DNA of 64,000 bases. It comes from Clarkia xantiana subsp. parviflora (lineage: Eukaryota > Streptophyta > Magnoliopsida > Myrtales > Onagraceae). Below, one piece after another: positions 12,118 to 24,939 of the stretch. The notes below the pieces were generated by a model. That model had not been told where the DNA came from and did no database searches. It saw only the letters and a program-made list of their open reading frames with translations. The stretch spans positions 30,282,761 to 30,346,760 of the forward strand of contig JAPTYO010000008.1 in NCBI GenBank assembly GCA_036873135.1, in the 5' to 3' direction. Numbering within the stretch: position 1 is the stretch's first letter; each line of letters opens with the position of its first letter. Both the position numbers and the translations under genes were made by a program.

Positions 12118-14025
12118 ATGTCGCAAAGCACTACGTGCCAAGGCCGTCCATTCCAAGGCAAGGACCAACATGCAGAAAATGCCTTCCAACATACAAGATA
12201 TGAAGCCGCACGTTCATACATTCCTTCCCAAGGAGCCAGTCATTGGAGGAATGCAAGAGATTTTGACGCTGAAAGCGAGAATTCATACGAGCAAGAAATG
12301 TACGTTGCAAAGACAATGCACAAGACTGATGACACCAACTTGGAGTATGTTTACATAAAGGATGTCGCCTTTAAAGATGTCATTGATTTCTCATCAAGGG
12401 ACAAGGAGCACGTTGCATACCACAACGCCTTGCCCATAACCTCGCAGAAGCCGATAAGAAGACAACTTGGATCCTTCCACATCCCTGTTGCCACATCCAA
12501 TGCTTTCTTTACGCCAACAAGAAATGCATCCTTCGCACAATGCGACCAAGGAGCCCTCCAATACAAAGGTGTCAACCCGTCACCCCATCTGCCTCCAATC
12601 AACAGACAAGTCGAGGCGATAGGGACAAAGTCTCGAGTCACAAGTCATCAAGACACACTGCACCAAAGAATAGAGGGGCAATGCACGGAAGGTACCTTCC
12701 AGTACCAACAACCAAAGCACGGAGCTGCACGCTCATGCAACCCGTACGTAAAAGCACAACCCCAAAAAGAAGCATGGAAACAACCTCCAAAGCAGAATCA
12801 AGCAAAACCGCCCTCAAGCGGTCAGCAAGAAAGAAATTGGCAGCCTCAGCCGAAAAGGCCTTTCCAAAGAGATTTCCAGAAACAAAGAGAAGTAAAGCTC
12901 ACTGACTGCATTCCATTGAATGCACCGCTATTCGTAATATTGAAGGAAATGAAGGATGCGGACATGTGGAAAGAGCCGAACAATTTCAGAAAAGGTCCGC
13001 TGGGGAAAGACAAAGACAAGTGGTGCGAAAACTACGAGGTCTTCGGCCACGAAACAGACAGCTGTGTCAGCCTACGTTCCCGCATTAACAGCTTCGTCCT
13101 CAAAGGAAAATTGAAGTCATTCGTCGATCAAGGCGACAGCCCCCCAAAGAAGACTCAAGCAGAGTCATCAAAAATACACAAGGAAGGTCCTTCCACAAGG
13201 ACAAGCCAAGACGATGCTGACATCTGTCACAAGGAGGGACGGGAAAAACCTGTTAGTGACGATGACGTCCCAATCACGGGATTGACAACAAGAACCTTGA
13301 AGGCAATAATTGAAAAGGAGATACACGTCTCCTGGAAAAAGAGACAACCGCAACAAAAGAGGTCGTTCCAGTCAAATGCCCAAAGGCTCAAAGAGACCAA
13401 TCTCGCCAAATGTGTTCCATTGAACACACCGTTATCTGTCATCTTGAAAGAAATGAAAGAAACCAAGCCGTGGAAAAAGCCCTCTAAATTCCACAAGGGA
13501 CCATTGGGAAAAGATGAAAGCAAATGGTGTGAAAATCACGAAGTATATGGCCACGAAACGGAAAGCTGTGTTGGATTAAGGTTTCACGTAAATAGCTTAA
13601 TCTTAGAAGGAAAAATGAAGAAGTATATCGACCAAGGCGATAAGCATCAAAAGAAGTCTCATGTGAAGTCTTCAGGAAGAGACAAGGGAAATGAAAAGGC
13701 GAATGATAATCCACCTATCACCAAGCGCCAGAAAAACAACGTCACTCATGAAACCAATTATGACGGCATATACAATCCTTGGAGCATGAAGGTGGAAGAA
13801 ACAAATTTCAAACTCCTGGAAAACAAACTTCACCGCCCACTTGAGCCAATGGCTGCCTTCCTTGGCAAAAATGTTGAAGAACAACGCAAGCAACGTAAAA
13901 CTGGGGGGCATGACATCAACATTTTTTCACCCCCAAAGGTGGAAATTGAAGAGCTCAACACGCTAGATGCACTGAGAAACTATGTGGCACGTGGCAGAGT
14001 CAACTTGCCAACAAATCACCTATGA
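12118..14025 (+). CDS. G2 gag-like ORF, copy 2 (longest intact reading)
   Basis: A 635-codon open frame. The N-terminal part is polar; the C-terminal half has two copies of a module of about 85 residues, each with a PLNxPLxVILKEMK block, GPLGKDxxKWCEN and a zinc-finger-like C-x2-[HY]-x4-GHET-x2-C motif (near 13021 and 13525). Such GH..C motifs occur at the C-terminus of Tat gag proteins. I see no canonical capsid core, protease, RT or integrase. An in-frame TGA at 12112-12114 separates it from 11917-12111 (MHDDDEFQSEMPQGEQQG), which reads in the same frame, so the true protein probably began further upstream. Here the ORF is separated from its LTR by the deletion in this tandem copy. Confidence 0.7.
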   Translation: MSQSTTCQGRPFQGKDQHAENAFQHTRYEAARSYIPSQGASHWRNARDFDAESENSYEQEMYVAKTMHKTDDTNLEYVYIKDVAFKDVIDFSSRDKEHVAYHNALPITSQKPIRRQLGSFHIPVATSNAFFTPTRNASFAQCDQGALQYKGVNPSPHLPPINRQVEAIGTKSRVTSHQDTLHQRIEGQCTEGTFQYQQPKHGAARSCNPYVKAQPQKEAWKQPPKQNQAKPPSSGQQERNWQPQPKRPFQRDFQKQREVKLTDCIPLNAPLFVILKEMKDADMWKEPNNFRKGPLGKDKDKWCENYEVFGHETDSCVSLRSRINSFVLKGKLKSFVDQGDSPPKKTQAESSKIHKEGPSTRTSQDDADICHKEGREKPVSDDDVPITGLTTRTLKAIIEKEIHVSWKKRQPQQKRSFQSNAQRLKETNLAKCVPLNTPLSVILKEMKETKPWKKPSKFHKGPLGKDESKWCENHEVYGHETESCVGLRFHVNSLILEGKMKKYIDQGDKHQKKSHVKSSGRDKGNEKANDNPPITKRQKNNVTHETNYDGIYNPWSMKVEETNFKLLENKLHRPLEPMAAFLGKNVEEQRKQRKTGGHDINIFSPPKVEIEELNTLDALRNYVARGRVNLPTNHL

Positions 14026-14824
14026 AGACGTCAAACACATCAGTACATTATTATGACGCATATTACCTTGGAATAACGCCAAGTAACAACTACGCACATA
14101 TTAATCGCGTCAACAACACAAAGCCTCAAAGCATTCTATACGCGCAAGACTAAAAATCGTGTCGCAATAATAAACAAGGCGTGGGCATTACCCAAGGGCA
14201 GATCATGCACTATTAGAAGATGAAACAATAAAAACCATCAGGAAACAGCGATACAACTGCCAAGCGACTTGGGGGGCACCAAGCTGACAAGTGCTCGACA
14301 TTCTACCTAACATATACACACCTATCATGATCCGCACCTATCACGTCCGCACTCAGGGAAGTTTCCTACACAAACAAGGAATCCTCGTATCAGATTTCTT
14401 TACTTTATTTATTATATGCATTACTAAAAAGAAAATTTCATGACTCCATACTTTTGCAAACTTATAAACATTGCAATTATCTGACAAAAAGCAACTATGT
14501 TCGTAGGTACATGCTACACTATAATTACTACATGGGAATTACGCCAAGTAGTAACCTATGCATAAAGATCTACTTCAACAATACAAGCTAAGCATTGTGT
14601 TCAAGGAGGAATTTATGGTATACAACGCCAACATATCTATTATCTACACCAACAGGGAGTTTATTTCTCCATTCATAACATTGGCGTCTATCTCAAGAAA
14701 GTGCCGACAACACAAAGCCATCATGCTATGTGCACAGTCAACTTATATGTCGCAATGACAACTTGCGGATTAACTATCAAAATGACGACTATTCCAGAGG
14801 CGTCAACTACAAGCAATATCTTGG
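14026..14824. other. G2 post-gag non-coding DNA, copy 2
   Basis: No convincing ORF. Same as 18581-19379 and 24214-24996. Contains the repeated phrase 'gcgtcaactacaagcaatatcttgg' at its end, the point where the tandem joint formed. Confidence 0.7.
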
Positions 14825-15650
14825 TAAAACAGATCAATTTAAGATCCAATATCAGAATAGATGACATAATCATCGAGCAGTAAACAACAAAGAGGGCGTG
14901 TGTATATGCAAATGAAGATCAAATATAGTGTTTCCCTCACCCCCCCATTTCATCGAGTTGCAGCACATGCGCACGTGTAAGCCCTTTTATGCATGTACAA
15001 AAGAATCAATTAGCGGTTAAAACCTAGCAGATGTCAACACCAATCAAAATTTGTAAGTTTTATATTTCCAAAATGAGTAAGAGCCTAATTATTATACTTG
15101 CCTAGCTTTGGAAGCAAGGTTGCTGCTTCTTAGCCATATATTTTTCAAGCTCTCGGATAATGAATTGTTCACATCCATGCTCAGAAAAAAGCAGGATGAA
15201 ACAATAATAAACATAGAGAACAATAGTCACTTCTCTAGTTATGAGCAGTTTAGAACGAGGTTTTCTTTACATCCTGTAGCAACCAACACACTATATTCTG
15301 AATGAGTAATAATAGGGAGCAGATTGCTTTCAAGTAACACTTACACTCATTGACTTTGAGAATGAAACATGAATATGGTGAAAAATAGTTGAAGAAATTC
15401 TCCTTAGTAAGTCATCTAGTTCAAAACTCATATGTAAACTCGAGTCGAGAAATTGTATTTTCTTTCATTAATTGGTATAACTGCAACATTGTGAAACAAT
15501 CTTAGCCAACCTTGTATTGCCTCACTTGTGCATAGTCAATGTTATAGATGATACAAATAGTACAGAACCTTGAATATAATAAGAACTTAAAAATAGATGG
15601 TATCATGAAGATTGAAGAAAAAACGTTGAAAGAAAAGTACAAACAAGAAT

Positions 15651-16032
15651 GCAACTTTGAGTTATGATGGGGCATACCGTCTTTAGAAGCAAACGATACT
15701 ATAATGTCATTGATACCCTTCTACATGCCTTTGAGCTCACACATGTACACAAATGTGTTGTCTTTCTTGAGCAGTTCTCAATTCCCACAACTCTTCTGCA
15801 TATTATGCCATTCGAGTTTAGATGTACATCTTCCTCTCCTTTCTCATTAATCTGCTCTCTGCTCACTGCAAAGTCCATCATAAACTTCCTGTGGTTCTTT
15901 TATATAATATGAGCTTCATATATAAAATTATGTCACAATAAAATGTAATTATTTCTGCATGAATGACTAACATCCTTGTACAGTAGTGAGCTGGTTGTTA
16001 GGACATCAATAGAGCGACGCCAAACCATTTTG
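15651..16032 (-). pseudogene. Possible kinesin-like gene relic, copy 3
   Basis: Same as copies 1 and 2, with the NSKL-ending motif and the same stop codons, so it was already a relic before the amplification. Confidence 0.38.
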
Positions 16033-16673
16033 CTATATATAGTAAATGAAAATACATACATTCATTCATTCATTCATTACGTAAATAAATAAAGTGATCA
16101 GTACAACTAATACACAATACACGCAAGGTACTAAAAATTAACCTGGTTATTGTCATGCTTCTCGAATAATATTTTCCATAAAAAAGATCTGAATGGTGGA
16201 ATTTCAGTTCCAGTACCAGGCTGTAGAGTACGTCATGTTGGATTCAAATATTTTGCACATATATAAACTGATAGGTAAAAAGAAATAGAAGATCACTAAT
16301 CATAACAATATAATAATATATACCATTAGTGGCATTAGGTATTTTAGGCATAAGCATTTCTTCCAGGCTTCAAATAGTCTGAGTTGAAAGACCAAGTCAT
16401 AAAAAGAAACAATAAGAAAAAAAAGACAAAGATTAACAACTTCGTCATCCATAACTTGTTTTTGAGCCAGAGATGCATGATGATGATGAATTTCAGTCAG
16501 AAATGCCGCAAGGCGAACAACAAGGAACGGGAACAAACCCGATGCCTTCAGTTACTCCAGCAATGATGGCTGCGCTAGAAGACTTACTCGCATTCCGCGA
16601 GTCATTGAAAAATAAATGATATGCGGCCCAACCACCCCCAACCGCCCAGGAACACGCTACGCCGACATGAGAA

Positions 16674-18580
16674 ATGTCGCAAAGCACTATGTGCCAAGGC
16701 CGTCCATTCCAAGGCAAGGACCAACATGCAGAAAATGCCTTCCAACATACAAGATATGAAGCCGCACGTTCATACATTCCTTCCCAAGGAGCCAGTCATT
16801 GGAGGAATGCAAGAGATTTTGACGCTGAAAGCGAGAATTCATACGAGCAAGAAATGTACGTTGCAAAGACAATGCACAAGACTGATGACACCAACTTGGA
16901 GTATGTTGACATAAAGGATGTCTCCTTTAAAGATGTCATTGATTTCTCATCAAGGGACAAGGAGCACGTTGCATACCACAACGCCTTGCCCATAACCTCG
17001 CAGAAGCCGATAAGAAGACAACTTGGATCCTTCAACATCCCTGTTGCCACATCCAATGCTTTCTTTACGCCAACAAGAAATGCATCCTTCGCACAATGCG
17101 ACCAAGGAGCCCTCCAATACAAAGGTGTCAACCCGTCACCCCATCTGCCTCCTATCAACGGACAAGTCGAGGCGACAGGGACAAAGTCTCGAGTCACAAG
17201 TCATCAAGACACACTGCACCAAAGAATAGAGGGGCAATGCACGGAAGGTACCTTCCAGTACCAACAACCAAAGCACGGAGCTGCACGCTCATGCAACCCG
17301 TACGTAAAAGCACAACCCCAAAAAGAAGCATGGAAACAACCTCTAAAGCAGAATCAAGCAAAACCGCCCTCAAGCGGTCAGCAAGAAAGAAATTGGCAGC
17401 CTCAGTCGAAAAGGCCTTTCCAAAGAGATTTCCAGAAACAAAGAGAAGTAAAGCTCACTGACTGCATTCCATTGAATGCACCGCTATTCGTAATATTGAA
17501 GGAAATGAAGGATGCGGACATGTGGAAAGAGCCGAACAATTTCAGAAAAGGTCCGCTGGGGAAAGACAAAGACAAGTGGTGTGAAAACTACGAGGTCTTC
17601 GGCCACGAAACAGACAGCTGTGTCAGCCTACGTTCCCGCATTAACAGCTTCGTCCTCAAAGGAAAATTGAAGCAATTCGTCGATCAAGGCGACAGCCCCC
17701 CAAAGAAGACTCAAGAAGAGTCATCAAAAATACACAAGGAATGTCCTTCCACAAGGACAAGCCAAGACGATGCTGACATCTGTCACAAGGAGGGACGGGA
17801 AAAACCTGTTAGTGACGATGACGTCCCAATCACGGGATTGACAACAAGAACCTTGAAGGCAATAATTGAAAAGGAGATACACGTCTCCTGGAAAAAGAGA
17901 CAACCACAACAAAAGAGGCCGTTCCAGTCAAATGCCCAAAGGCTCAAAGAGACCAATCTCGCCAAATGTGTTCCATTGAACACGCCGTTATCTGTCATCT
18001 TGAAAGAAATGAAAGAAACCAAGCCGTGGAAAAAGCCCTCTAAATTCCACAAGGGACCATTGGGAAAAGATGAAAGCAAATGGTGTGAAAATCACGAAGT
18101 ATATGGCCACGAAACGGAAAGCTGTGTTGGATTAAGGTTTCACGTAAACAGCTTAATCTTAGAAGGAAAAATGAAGAAGTATATCGACCAAGGCGATAAG
18201 CATCAAAAGAAGTCTCATGTGAAGTCTTCAGGAAGAGACAAGGGAAAGAAAAGGCGAATGATAATCCACCTATCACCAAGCGCCAGAAAAACAACGTCAC
18301 TCATGAAACCAATTATGACGGCTTATACAATCCTTGGAGCATGAAGGTGGAAGAAACAAATTTCAAACTCCTGGAAAACAAACTTCACCGCCCATTTGAG
18401 CCAACGGCTGCCTTCCTTGGCAAAAATGTTGAAGAACAACGCAAGCAACGTAAAACTGGGGGGCATGACATCAACATTTTTTCACCCCCAAAGGTGGAAA
18501 TTGAAGAGCTCAACACGCTAGATGCACTGAGAAACTATGTGGCACGTGGCAGAGTCAACTTGCCAACAAATCACCTATGA
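16674..18580 (+). pseudogene. G2 gag-like ORF, copy 3, frameshifted
   Basis: Open for 556 codons (16674-18344). A single-base loss in an A-rich tract near 18247 shifts the frame; the C-terminal part continues in another frame at 18341-18580 and ends RGRVNLPTNHL as in copy 2. Both zinc-finger-like modules are upstream of the shift and intact. Confidence 0.7.
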
Positions 18581-20205
18581 AGACGTCAAACACATCAGTA
18601 CATTATTATGACGCATATTACCTTGGAATAACGCCAAGTAACAACTACGCACATATTAATCGCGTCAACAACACAAAGCCTCAAAGCATTCTATACGCGC
18701 AAGACTAAAAATCGTGTCGCAATAATAAACAAGGCGTGGGCATTACCCAAGGGCAGATCATGCACTATTAGAAGATGAAACAATAAAAACCATCAGGAAA
18801 CAGCGATACAACTGCCAAGCGACTTGGGGGGCACCAAGCTGACAAGTGCTCGACATTCTACCTAACATATACACACCTATCATGATCCGCACCTATCACG
18901 TCCGCACTCAGGGAAGTTTCCTACACAAAAAAGGAATCCTCGTATCAGATATCTTTACTTTATTTATTATATGCATTACTAAAAAGAAAATTTCATGACT
19001 CCATACTTTTGCAAACTTATAAACATTGCAATTATCTGACAAAAAGCAACTATGTTCGTAGGTACATGCTACACTATAATTACTACATGGGAATTACGCC
19101 AAGTAGTAACCTATGCATAAAGATCTACTTCAACAATACAAGCTAAGCATTGTGTTCAAGGAGGGATTTATGGTATACAACGCCAACATATCTATTATCT
19201 ACACCAACAGGGAGTTTATTTCTCCATTCATAACATTGGCGTCTATCTCAAGAAGGTACCGACAACACAAAGCCATCATGCTATGTGCACAGTCAACTTA
19301 TATGTCGCAATGACAACTTGCGGATTAACTATCAAAATGACGACTATTCCAGAGGCGTCAACTACAAGCAATATCTTGGTAAAACAGATCAATTTAAGAT
19401 CCAATATCAGAATAGATGACATAATCATCGAGCAGTAAACAACAAAGAGGACGTGTGTATATGCAAATGAAGATCAAATATAGTGTTTCCCTCACCCCCC
19501 CATTTTATCGAGTTGCAGCACATGCGCCCGTGTAAGCCCTTTTATGCATGTACAAAAGAATCAATTAGCGGTTAAAACCTAGCAGATGTCAACACCAATC
19601 AAAATTTGTAAGTTTTATATTTCCAAAATGAGTAAGAGCCTAATTATTATACTTGCCTAGCTTTGGAAGCAAGGTTGCTGCTTCTTAGCCATATATTTTT
19701 CAAGCTCTCGGAGAATGAATTGTTCACATCCATGCTCAGAAAAAAGCAGGATGAAACAATAATAAACATAGAGAACAATAGTCACTTCTCTAGTTATGAG
19801 CAGTTTAGAACGAGGTTTTCTTTACATCCTGTAGCAACCAACACACTATATTCTGAATGAGTAATAATAGGGAGCAGATTGCTTTCAAGTAACACTTACA
19901 CTCATTGACTTTGAGAATGAAACATGAATATGGTGAAAAATAGTTGAAGAAATTCTCCTTAGTATGTCATCTAGTTCAAAACTCATATGTAAACTCGAGT
20001 CGAGAAATTGTATTTTCTTTCATTAATTGGTATAACTGCAACATTGTGAAACAATCTTAGCCAACCTTGTATTGCCTCACTTGTGCATAGTCAATGTTAT
20101 AGATGATACAAATAGTACAGAACCTTGAATATAATAAGAACTTAAAAATAGATGGTATCATGAAGATTGAAGAAAAAACGTTGAAAGAAAAGTACAAACA
20201 AGAAT

Positions 20206-20585
20206 GCAACTTTGAGTTATGATGGTGCATACCGTCTTTAGAAGCAAACGATACTATAATGTCATTGATACCCTTCTACATGCCTTTGAGCTCACACATG
20301 TACACAAATGTGTTGTCTTTCTTGAGCAGTTCTCAATTCCCACAACTCTTCTGCATATTATGCCATTCGAGTTTAGATGTACATCTTCCTCTCCTTTCTC
20401 ATTAATCTGCTCTCTGCTCACTGCAAAGTCCATCATAAACTTCCTGTGGTTCTTTTATATAATATGAGCTTCATATATAAAATTATGTCACAATAAAATG
20501 TAATTATTTCTGCATGAATGACTTACATCCTTGTACAGTAGTGAGCTGGTTGTTAGGACATCAATAGAGCGACGCCAAACCATTT
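20206..20585 (-). pseudogene. Possible kinesin-like gene relic, copy 4
   Basis: As the other copies; one base change makes the motif read DGMHHHNSKL. Further splice-bounded blocks lie at about 20690-20930 on the minus strand. Confidence 0.38.
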
Positions 20586-21628
20586 TGCTATATAGTAAAT
20601 GAAAATACATACATTCATTCATTCATTACGTAAATAAATAAAGTGAACAGTACAACTAATACACAATACACGCAAGGTACTAAAAATTAACCTGGTTATT
20701 GTCATGCTTCTCGAATAATATTTTCCATAAAAAAGATCTGAATGGTGGAATTTCAGTTCCAGTACCAGGCTGTAGAGTACGTCATGTTGGATTCAAATAT
20801 TTTGCACATATATAAACTGATAGGTAAAAAGAAATAGAAGATCACTAATCATAACAATATAATAATATATACCATTAGTGGCATTAGGTATTTTAGGCAT
20901 AAGCATTTCTTCCAGACTTCAAATAGTCTGAGTTGAAAGAAAAAGTCATAAAAAGAAACAATAAGAAAAAAAAGACAAAGATTAACAACTTCGTCATCCA
21001 TAACTTGTAGTATTATTATTACATAGAAAGTTTGAGCCGACTCTTTGTACAATCTGGATCTTTTAATCATTAGAGCATTTGCATCTTATGAATCAAAGCT
21101 ACGGGGGACTTGTAGAACAGATATAGATAGAGAACTAAGAGTAAAATAAAGACTTATTAGTAAAACCAAATCAATAAGTAAAATAGCTTTTATGTTATTT
21201 CCCGTAATAAATACTTATTATTGATAGTAATTAGTGACCATATATAAAATTAGGGTAAAGAAAAATGAACTTATCACCATTCCAATGCACTTGTCTCAAC
21301 CACCATGTTCATAAATTGTTCAACCTAATATAGTAATATTTTTTCAGCGGTAACATAATATAGTAATTAAAATGATGTACACATATAAATAATAATCTTA
21401 TAATTCAATAATGAAATTAATTTTAGAAGAATTTGAATAAATAATATAATACTAAATAATTATGGCGATACTGACATAAATTCTACCATTTATTTCTTAT
21501 GTTGGTAACTTGAAAATAAAATTAATACTCTAACTAAATTCAATTATGGCTAATATAATATTAATTAATGATGAAATATAATATTACTATATATCAATTT
21601 AAAATTATAAATCGTATTTTATTCATTG

Positions 21629-21727
21629 TGTAAGCATATATGGTGATTGGCGTCGTAATTGGTAGCTCATAATATGTATAGTTTACCTAATGAACTTGGG
21701 TAAATGTCACATTAGGGTAATTGGGCC
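21629..21727 (+). repeat. C2 5' LTR, left part
   Basis: Begins TGTAAGCATA right after target CATTG and ends in GGGCC, the target copied by the G2-A insertion. It matches 49406-49505 of the 3' LTR. Confidence 0.85.
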
Positions 21728-21795
21728 TGTTGCGTCCTGGGTGAACTGGGTCGGATGGATGCGTCTGTCTGACCCAGTTCACCCAGGACGCAACG
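21728..21795. repeat. Hairpin in place of the G2-A 5' LTR
   Basis: The first 44 bp are the reverse complement of the last 44 bp of the G2-A 3' LTR (one mismatch). They are followed directly by the normal end of the LTR in forward orientation (ACCCAGTTCACCCAGGACGC then AAC). Together they form a perfect 24-bp stem (GTTGCGTCC... / ...GGACGCAAC) with an 18-base loop. The element therefore starts with TGTTGCG, the complement of its own 3' terminus, and still has an intact 5-bp TSD. Confidence 0.85.
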
Positions 21796-21806
21796 TTGGC
21801 GTCGTC
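21796..21806 (+). other. G2-A primer-binding site, mutated
   Basis: TTGGCGTCGTC follows the LTR end; G2-B has TTGGCGCCGTC. The reference form begins TGGCGCCGT, the complement of the 3' end of tRNA-Asp as in many Tat elements; here one C is T. Confidence 0.6.
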
Positions 21807-21845
21807 TCCGTGATTCGAACAAAAGCTACCATACCGCAAAGACAT

Positions 21846-24213
21846 GACGAGTGATCGCAACCCTCCCGAAGAGGTTAACGCGAGAAATGCAAGGAAAAGG
21901 CCTGGACATCCTAAGACGTCTCCGGCAAGCAAAAAAGCAGGAGGTCAGAAGCCAGCCGGAAGCCAGCCAGGGCATTCCCAAATACAGAGAGCTACTTCCG
22001 TAGCTTCATCCATGTCAACCGAGGATGTGCCGACGCACAGCACAACCTCCAAGAACCAAATGACGAGCATCGTCCACCCCCACCTGGTTTTGAGCCAGAG
22101 ATGCATGATGATGATGAATTTCAGTCAGAAATGCCACAAGGCGAACAACAAGGAACGGGAACAAACCCGATGCCTTCAGTTACTCCAGCAATGATGGCTG
22201 CGCTAGAAGACTTACTCGCATTCCGCGAGTCATTGAAAAATCAAGGATATGCGGCCCAACCACCCCCAACCGCCCAGGAACACGCTACGCCGACATGAGA
22301 AATGTCGCAAAGCACTACGTGCCAAGGCCGTCCATTCCAAGGCAAGGACCAACATGCAGAAAATGCATTCCAGCATACAAGATATGAAGCCGCACGTTCA
22401 TACACTCCTTCCCAAGGAGCCAGTCATTGGAGGAATGCAAGAGATTTTGACGCTGAAAGCGAGAATTCATACGAGCAAGAAATGTACGTTGCAAAGACAA
22501 TGCACAAGACTGATGACACCAACTTGGAGTATGTTGACATAAAGGATGTCGCCTTTAAAGATGTCATTGATTTCTCATCAAGGGACAAGGAGCACGTTGC
22601 ATACCACAACGCCTTGCCCATAACCTCGCAGAAGCCGATAAGAAGACAACTTGGATCCTTCCACATCCCTGTTGCCACATCCAATGCTTTCTTTACGCCA
22701 ACAAGAAATGCATCCTTCGCACAATGCGACCAAGGAGCCCTCCAATACAAAGGTGTCAACCCGTCACCCCATCTGCCTCCTATCAACGGACAAGTCGAGG
22801 CGACAGGGACAAAGTCTCGAGTCACAAGTCATCAAGACACACTGCACCAAAGAATAGAGGGGCAATGCACGGAAGGTACCTTCCAGTACCAACAACCAAA
22901 GCACGGAGCTGCACGCTCATGCAACCCGTACGTAAAAGCACAACCCAAAAAAGAAGAATGGAAACAACCTCCAAAGCAGAATCAAGCAAAACCGCCCTCA
23001 AGCGGTCAGCAAGAAAGAAATTGGCAGCCTCAGCCGAAAAGGCCTTTCCAAAGAGATTTCCAGAAACAAAGAGAAGTAAAGCTCACTGACTGCATTCCAT
23101 TGAATGCACGTACCGCTAATTGTAATATTGAAGGAAATGAAGGATGCGGACATGTGGAAAGAGCCGAACAATTTCAGAAAAGGTCCGCTGGGGAAAGACA
23201 AAGACAAGTGGTGTGAAAACTACGAGGTCTTCGGCCACGAAACAGACAGCTGTGTCAGCCTACGTTCCCGCATTAACAGCTTCGTCCTCAAAGGAAAATT
23301 GAAGCAATTCGTCGATCAAGGCGACAACCCCCAAAGAAGACTCAAGCAGAGTCATCAAAAATACACAAGGAAGGTCCTTCCACAAGGACAAGCCAAGACG
23401 ATGCTGACATCTGTCACAAGGAGGGACGGGAAAAACCTGTTAGTGACGATGACGTCCCAATCACGGGATTGACAACAAGAACCTTGAAGGCAATAATTGA
23501 AAAGGAGATACACGTCTCCTGGAAAAAGAGACAACCGCAACAAAAGAGGCCGTTCCAGTCAAATGCCCAAAGGCTCAAAGAGACCAATATCGCCAAATGT
23601 GTTCCATTGAACACACCGTTATCTGTCATCTTGAAAGAAATGAAAGAAACCAAGCCGTGGAAAAAGCCCTCTAAATTCCACAAGGGACCATTGGGAAAAG
23701 ATGAAAGCAAATGGTGTGAAAATCACGAAGTATATGGCCACGAAACGGAAAGCTGTGTTGGATTAAGGTTTCACGTAAACAGCTTAATCTTAGAAGGAAA
23801 AATGAAGAAGTATATCGACCAAGGCGATAAGCATCAAAAGAAGTCTCATGTGAAGTCTTCAGGAAGAGACAAGGGAAAAGAAAAGGCGAATGATAATCCA
23901 CCTATCACCAAGCGCCAGAAAAACAACGTCACTCATGAAACCAATTATGACGGCTTATACAATCCTTGGAGCATGAAGGTGGAAGAAACAAATTTCAAAC
24001 TCCTGGAAAACAAACTTCACCGCCCACTTGAGCCAACGGCTGCCTTCCTTGGCAAAAATGTTGAAGAACAATGCAAGCAACGTAAAACTGGGGGGGCATG
24101 ACATCAACATTTTTTCACCCCCAAAGGTGGAAATTGAAGAGCTCAACACGCTAGATGCACTGAGAAACTATGTGGCACGTGGCAGAGTCAACTTGCCAAC
24201 AAATCACCTATGA
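21846..24213 (+). pseudogene. G2-A gag-like gene, several frameshifts
   Basis: Starts at MTSDRNPPEEVNARNARKRP, giving the N-terminus missing from the tandem copies and from G2-B. The frame shifts near 22055, meets a TGA at 22296-22298 (shared by copies 2 and 3), continues at 22302, shifts at a small insertion near 23108 (tgcaCGTAccgct), again near 23330 and near 24090. Both zinc-finger-like modules are present across the pieces. It ends RGRVNLPTNHL. Not functional as it stands. Confidence 0.75.
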
Positions 24214-24939
24214 AGACGTCAAACACATCAGTACATTATTATGACGCATATTACATTGGAATAACGCCAAGTAACAACTACGCACATATTAATCGCGTCA
24301 ACAACACAAAGCCTCAAAGCATTCTATACGCGCAAGACTAAAAATCGTGTCGCAATAATAAACAAGGCGTGGGCATTACCCAAGGGCAGATCATGCACTA
24401 TTAGAAGATGAAACAATAAAAACCATCAGGAAACAGCGATACAACTGCCAAGCGACTTGGGGGGCACCAAGCTGACAAGTGCTCGACATTCTACCTAATA
24501 TATACACACCTATCACGTCCGCACTCAGGGAAGTTTCCTACACAAACAAGGAATCCTCGTATCAGATTTCTTTACTTTATTTATTATATGCATTACTAAA
24601 AAGAAAATTTCATGACTCCATACTTTTGCAAACTTATAAACATTGCAATTATCTGACAAAAAGCAACTATGTTCGTAGGTACATGATACACTATAATTAC
24701 TACATGGGAATTACGCCAAGTAGTAACCTATGCATAAAGATCTACTTCAACAATACAAGCTAAGCATTGTGTTCAAGGAGGGATTTATGGTATACAACGC
24801 CAACATATCTATTATCTACACCAACATGGAGTTTATTTCTCCATTCATAACATTGGCGTCTATCTCAAGAAGGTGCCAACAACACAAAGCCATCATGCTA
24901 TGTACACAGTCAACTTATATGTCGCAATGACAACTTGCG

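Larger units (their letters stand above)
9884..14824 (+). repeat. Tandem unit copy 2 (unit proper 10273-14824) plus 5' extension
   Basis: Host DNA (9884-11902) is joined directly to the interior of a G2 gypsy element (from about 11903), missing the ~1.08 kb present between these points in copy 4. The unit ends at CTTGG (14824) and is followed by TAAAACAGATC, the start of copy 3. The equivalent point in native G2-A continues into different sequence, so 14824/14825 is a duplication joint. 9884-10272 matches 5131-5521 of copy 1. Confidence 0.9.
14825..19379 (+). repeat. Tandem unit copy 3
   Basis: 4555 bp, nearly identical to copy 2, with the same internal deletion joint (about 16457-16460) between host DNA and the G2 interior. 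It begins at TAAAACAGATC and ends at CTTGG (19379). It has its own differences: an extra stop (TGA near 16617, where copy 2 has GGA) and a 1-bp loss near 18247. Confidence 0.92.

Noticed and set aside
12540..12905. Basic Ser/Arg/Lys-rich 121-codon ORF repeated at 17096 and 22724
   Set aside because: Out-of-frame shadow of the gag-like ORF.
13227..13523. Hydrophobic minus-strand ORFs that look like membrane proteins, repeated in each gag copy
   Set aside because: Complement of the Lys/Glu-rich gag-like coding sequence gives Phe/Leu-rich shadows.
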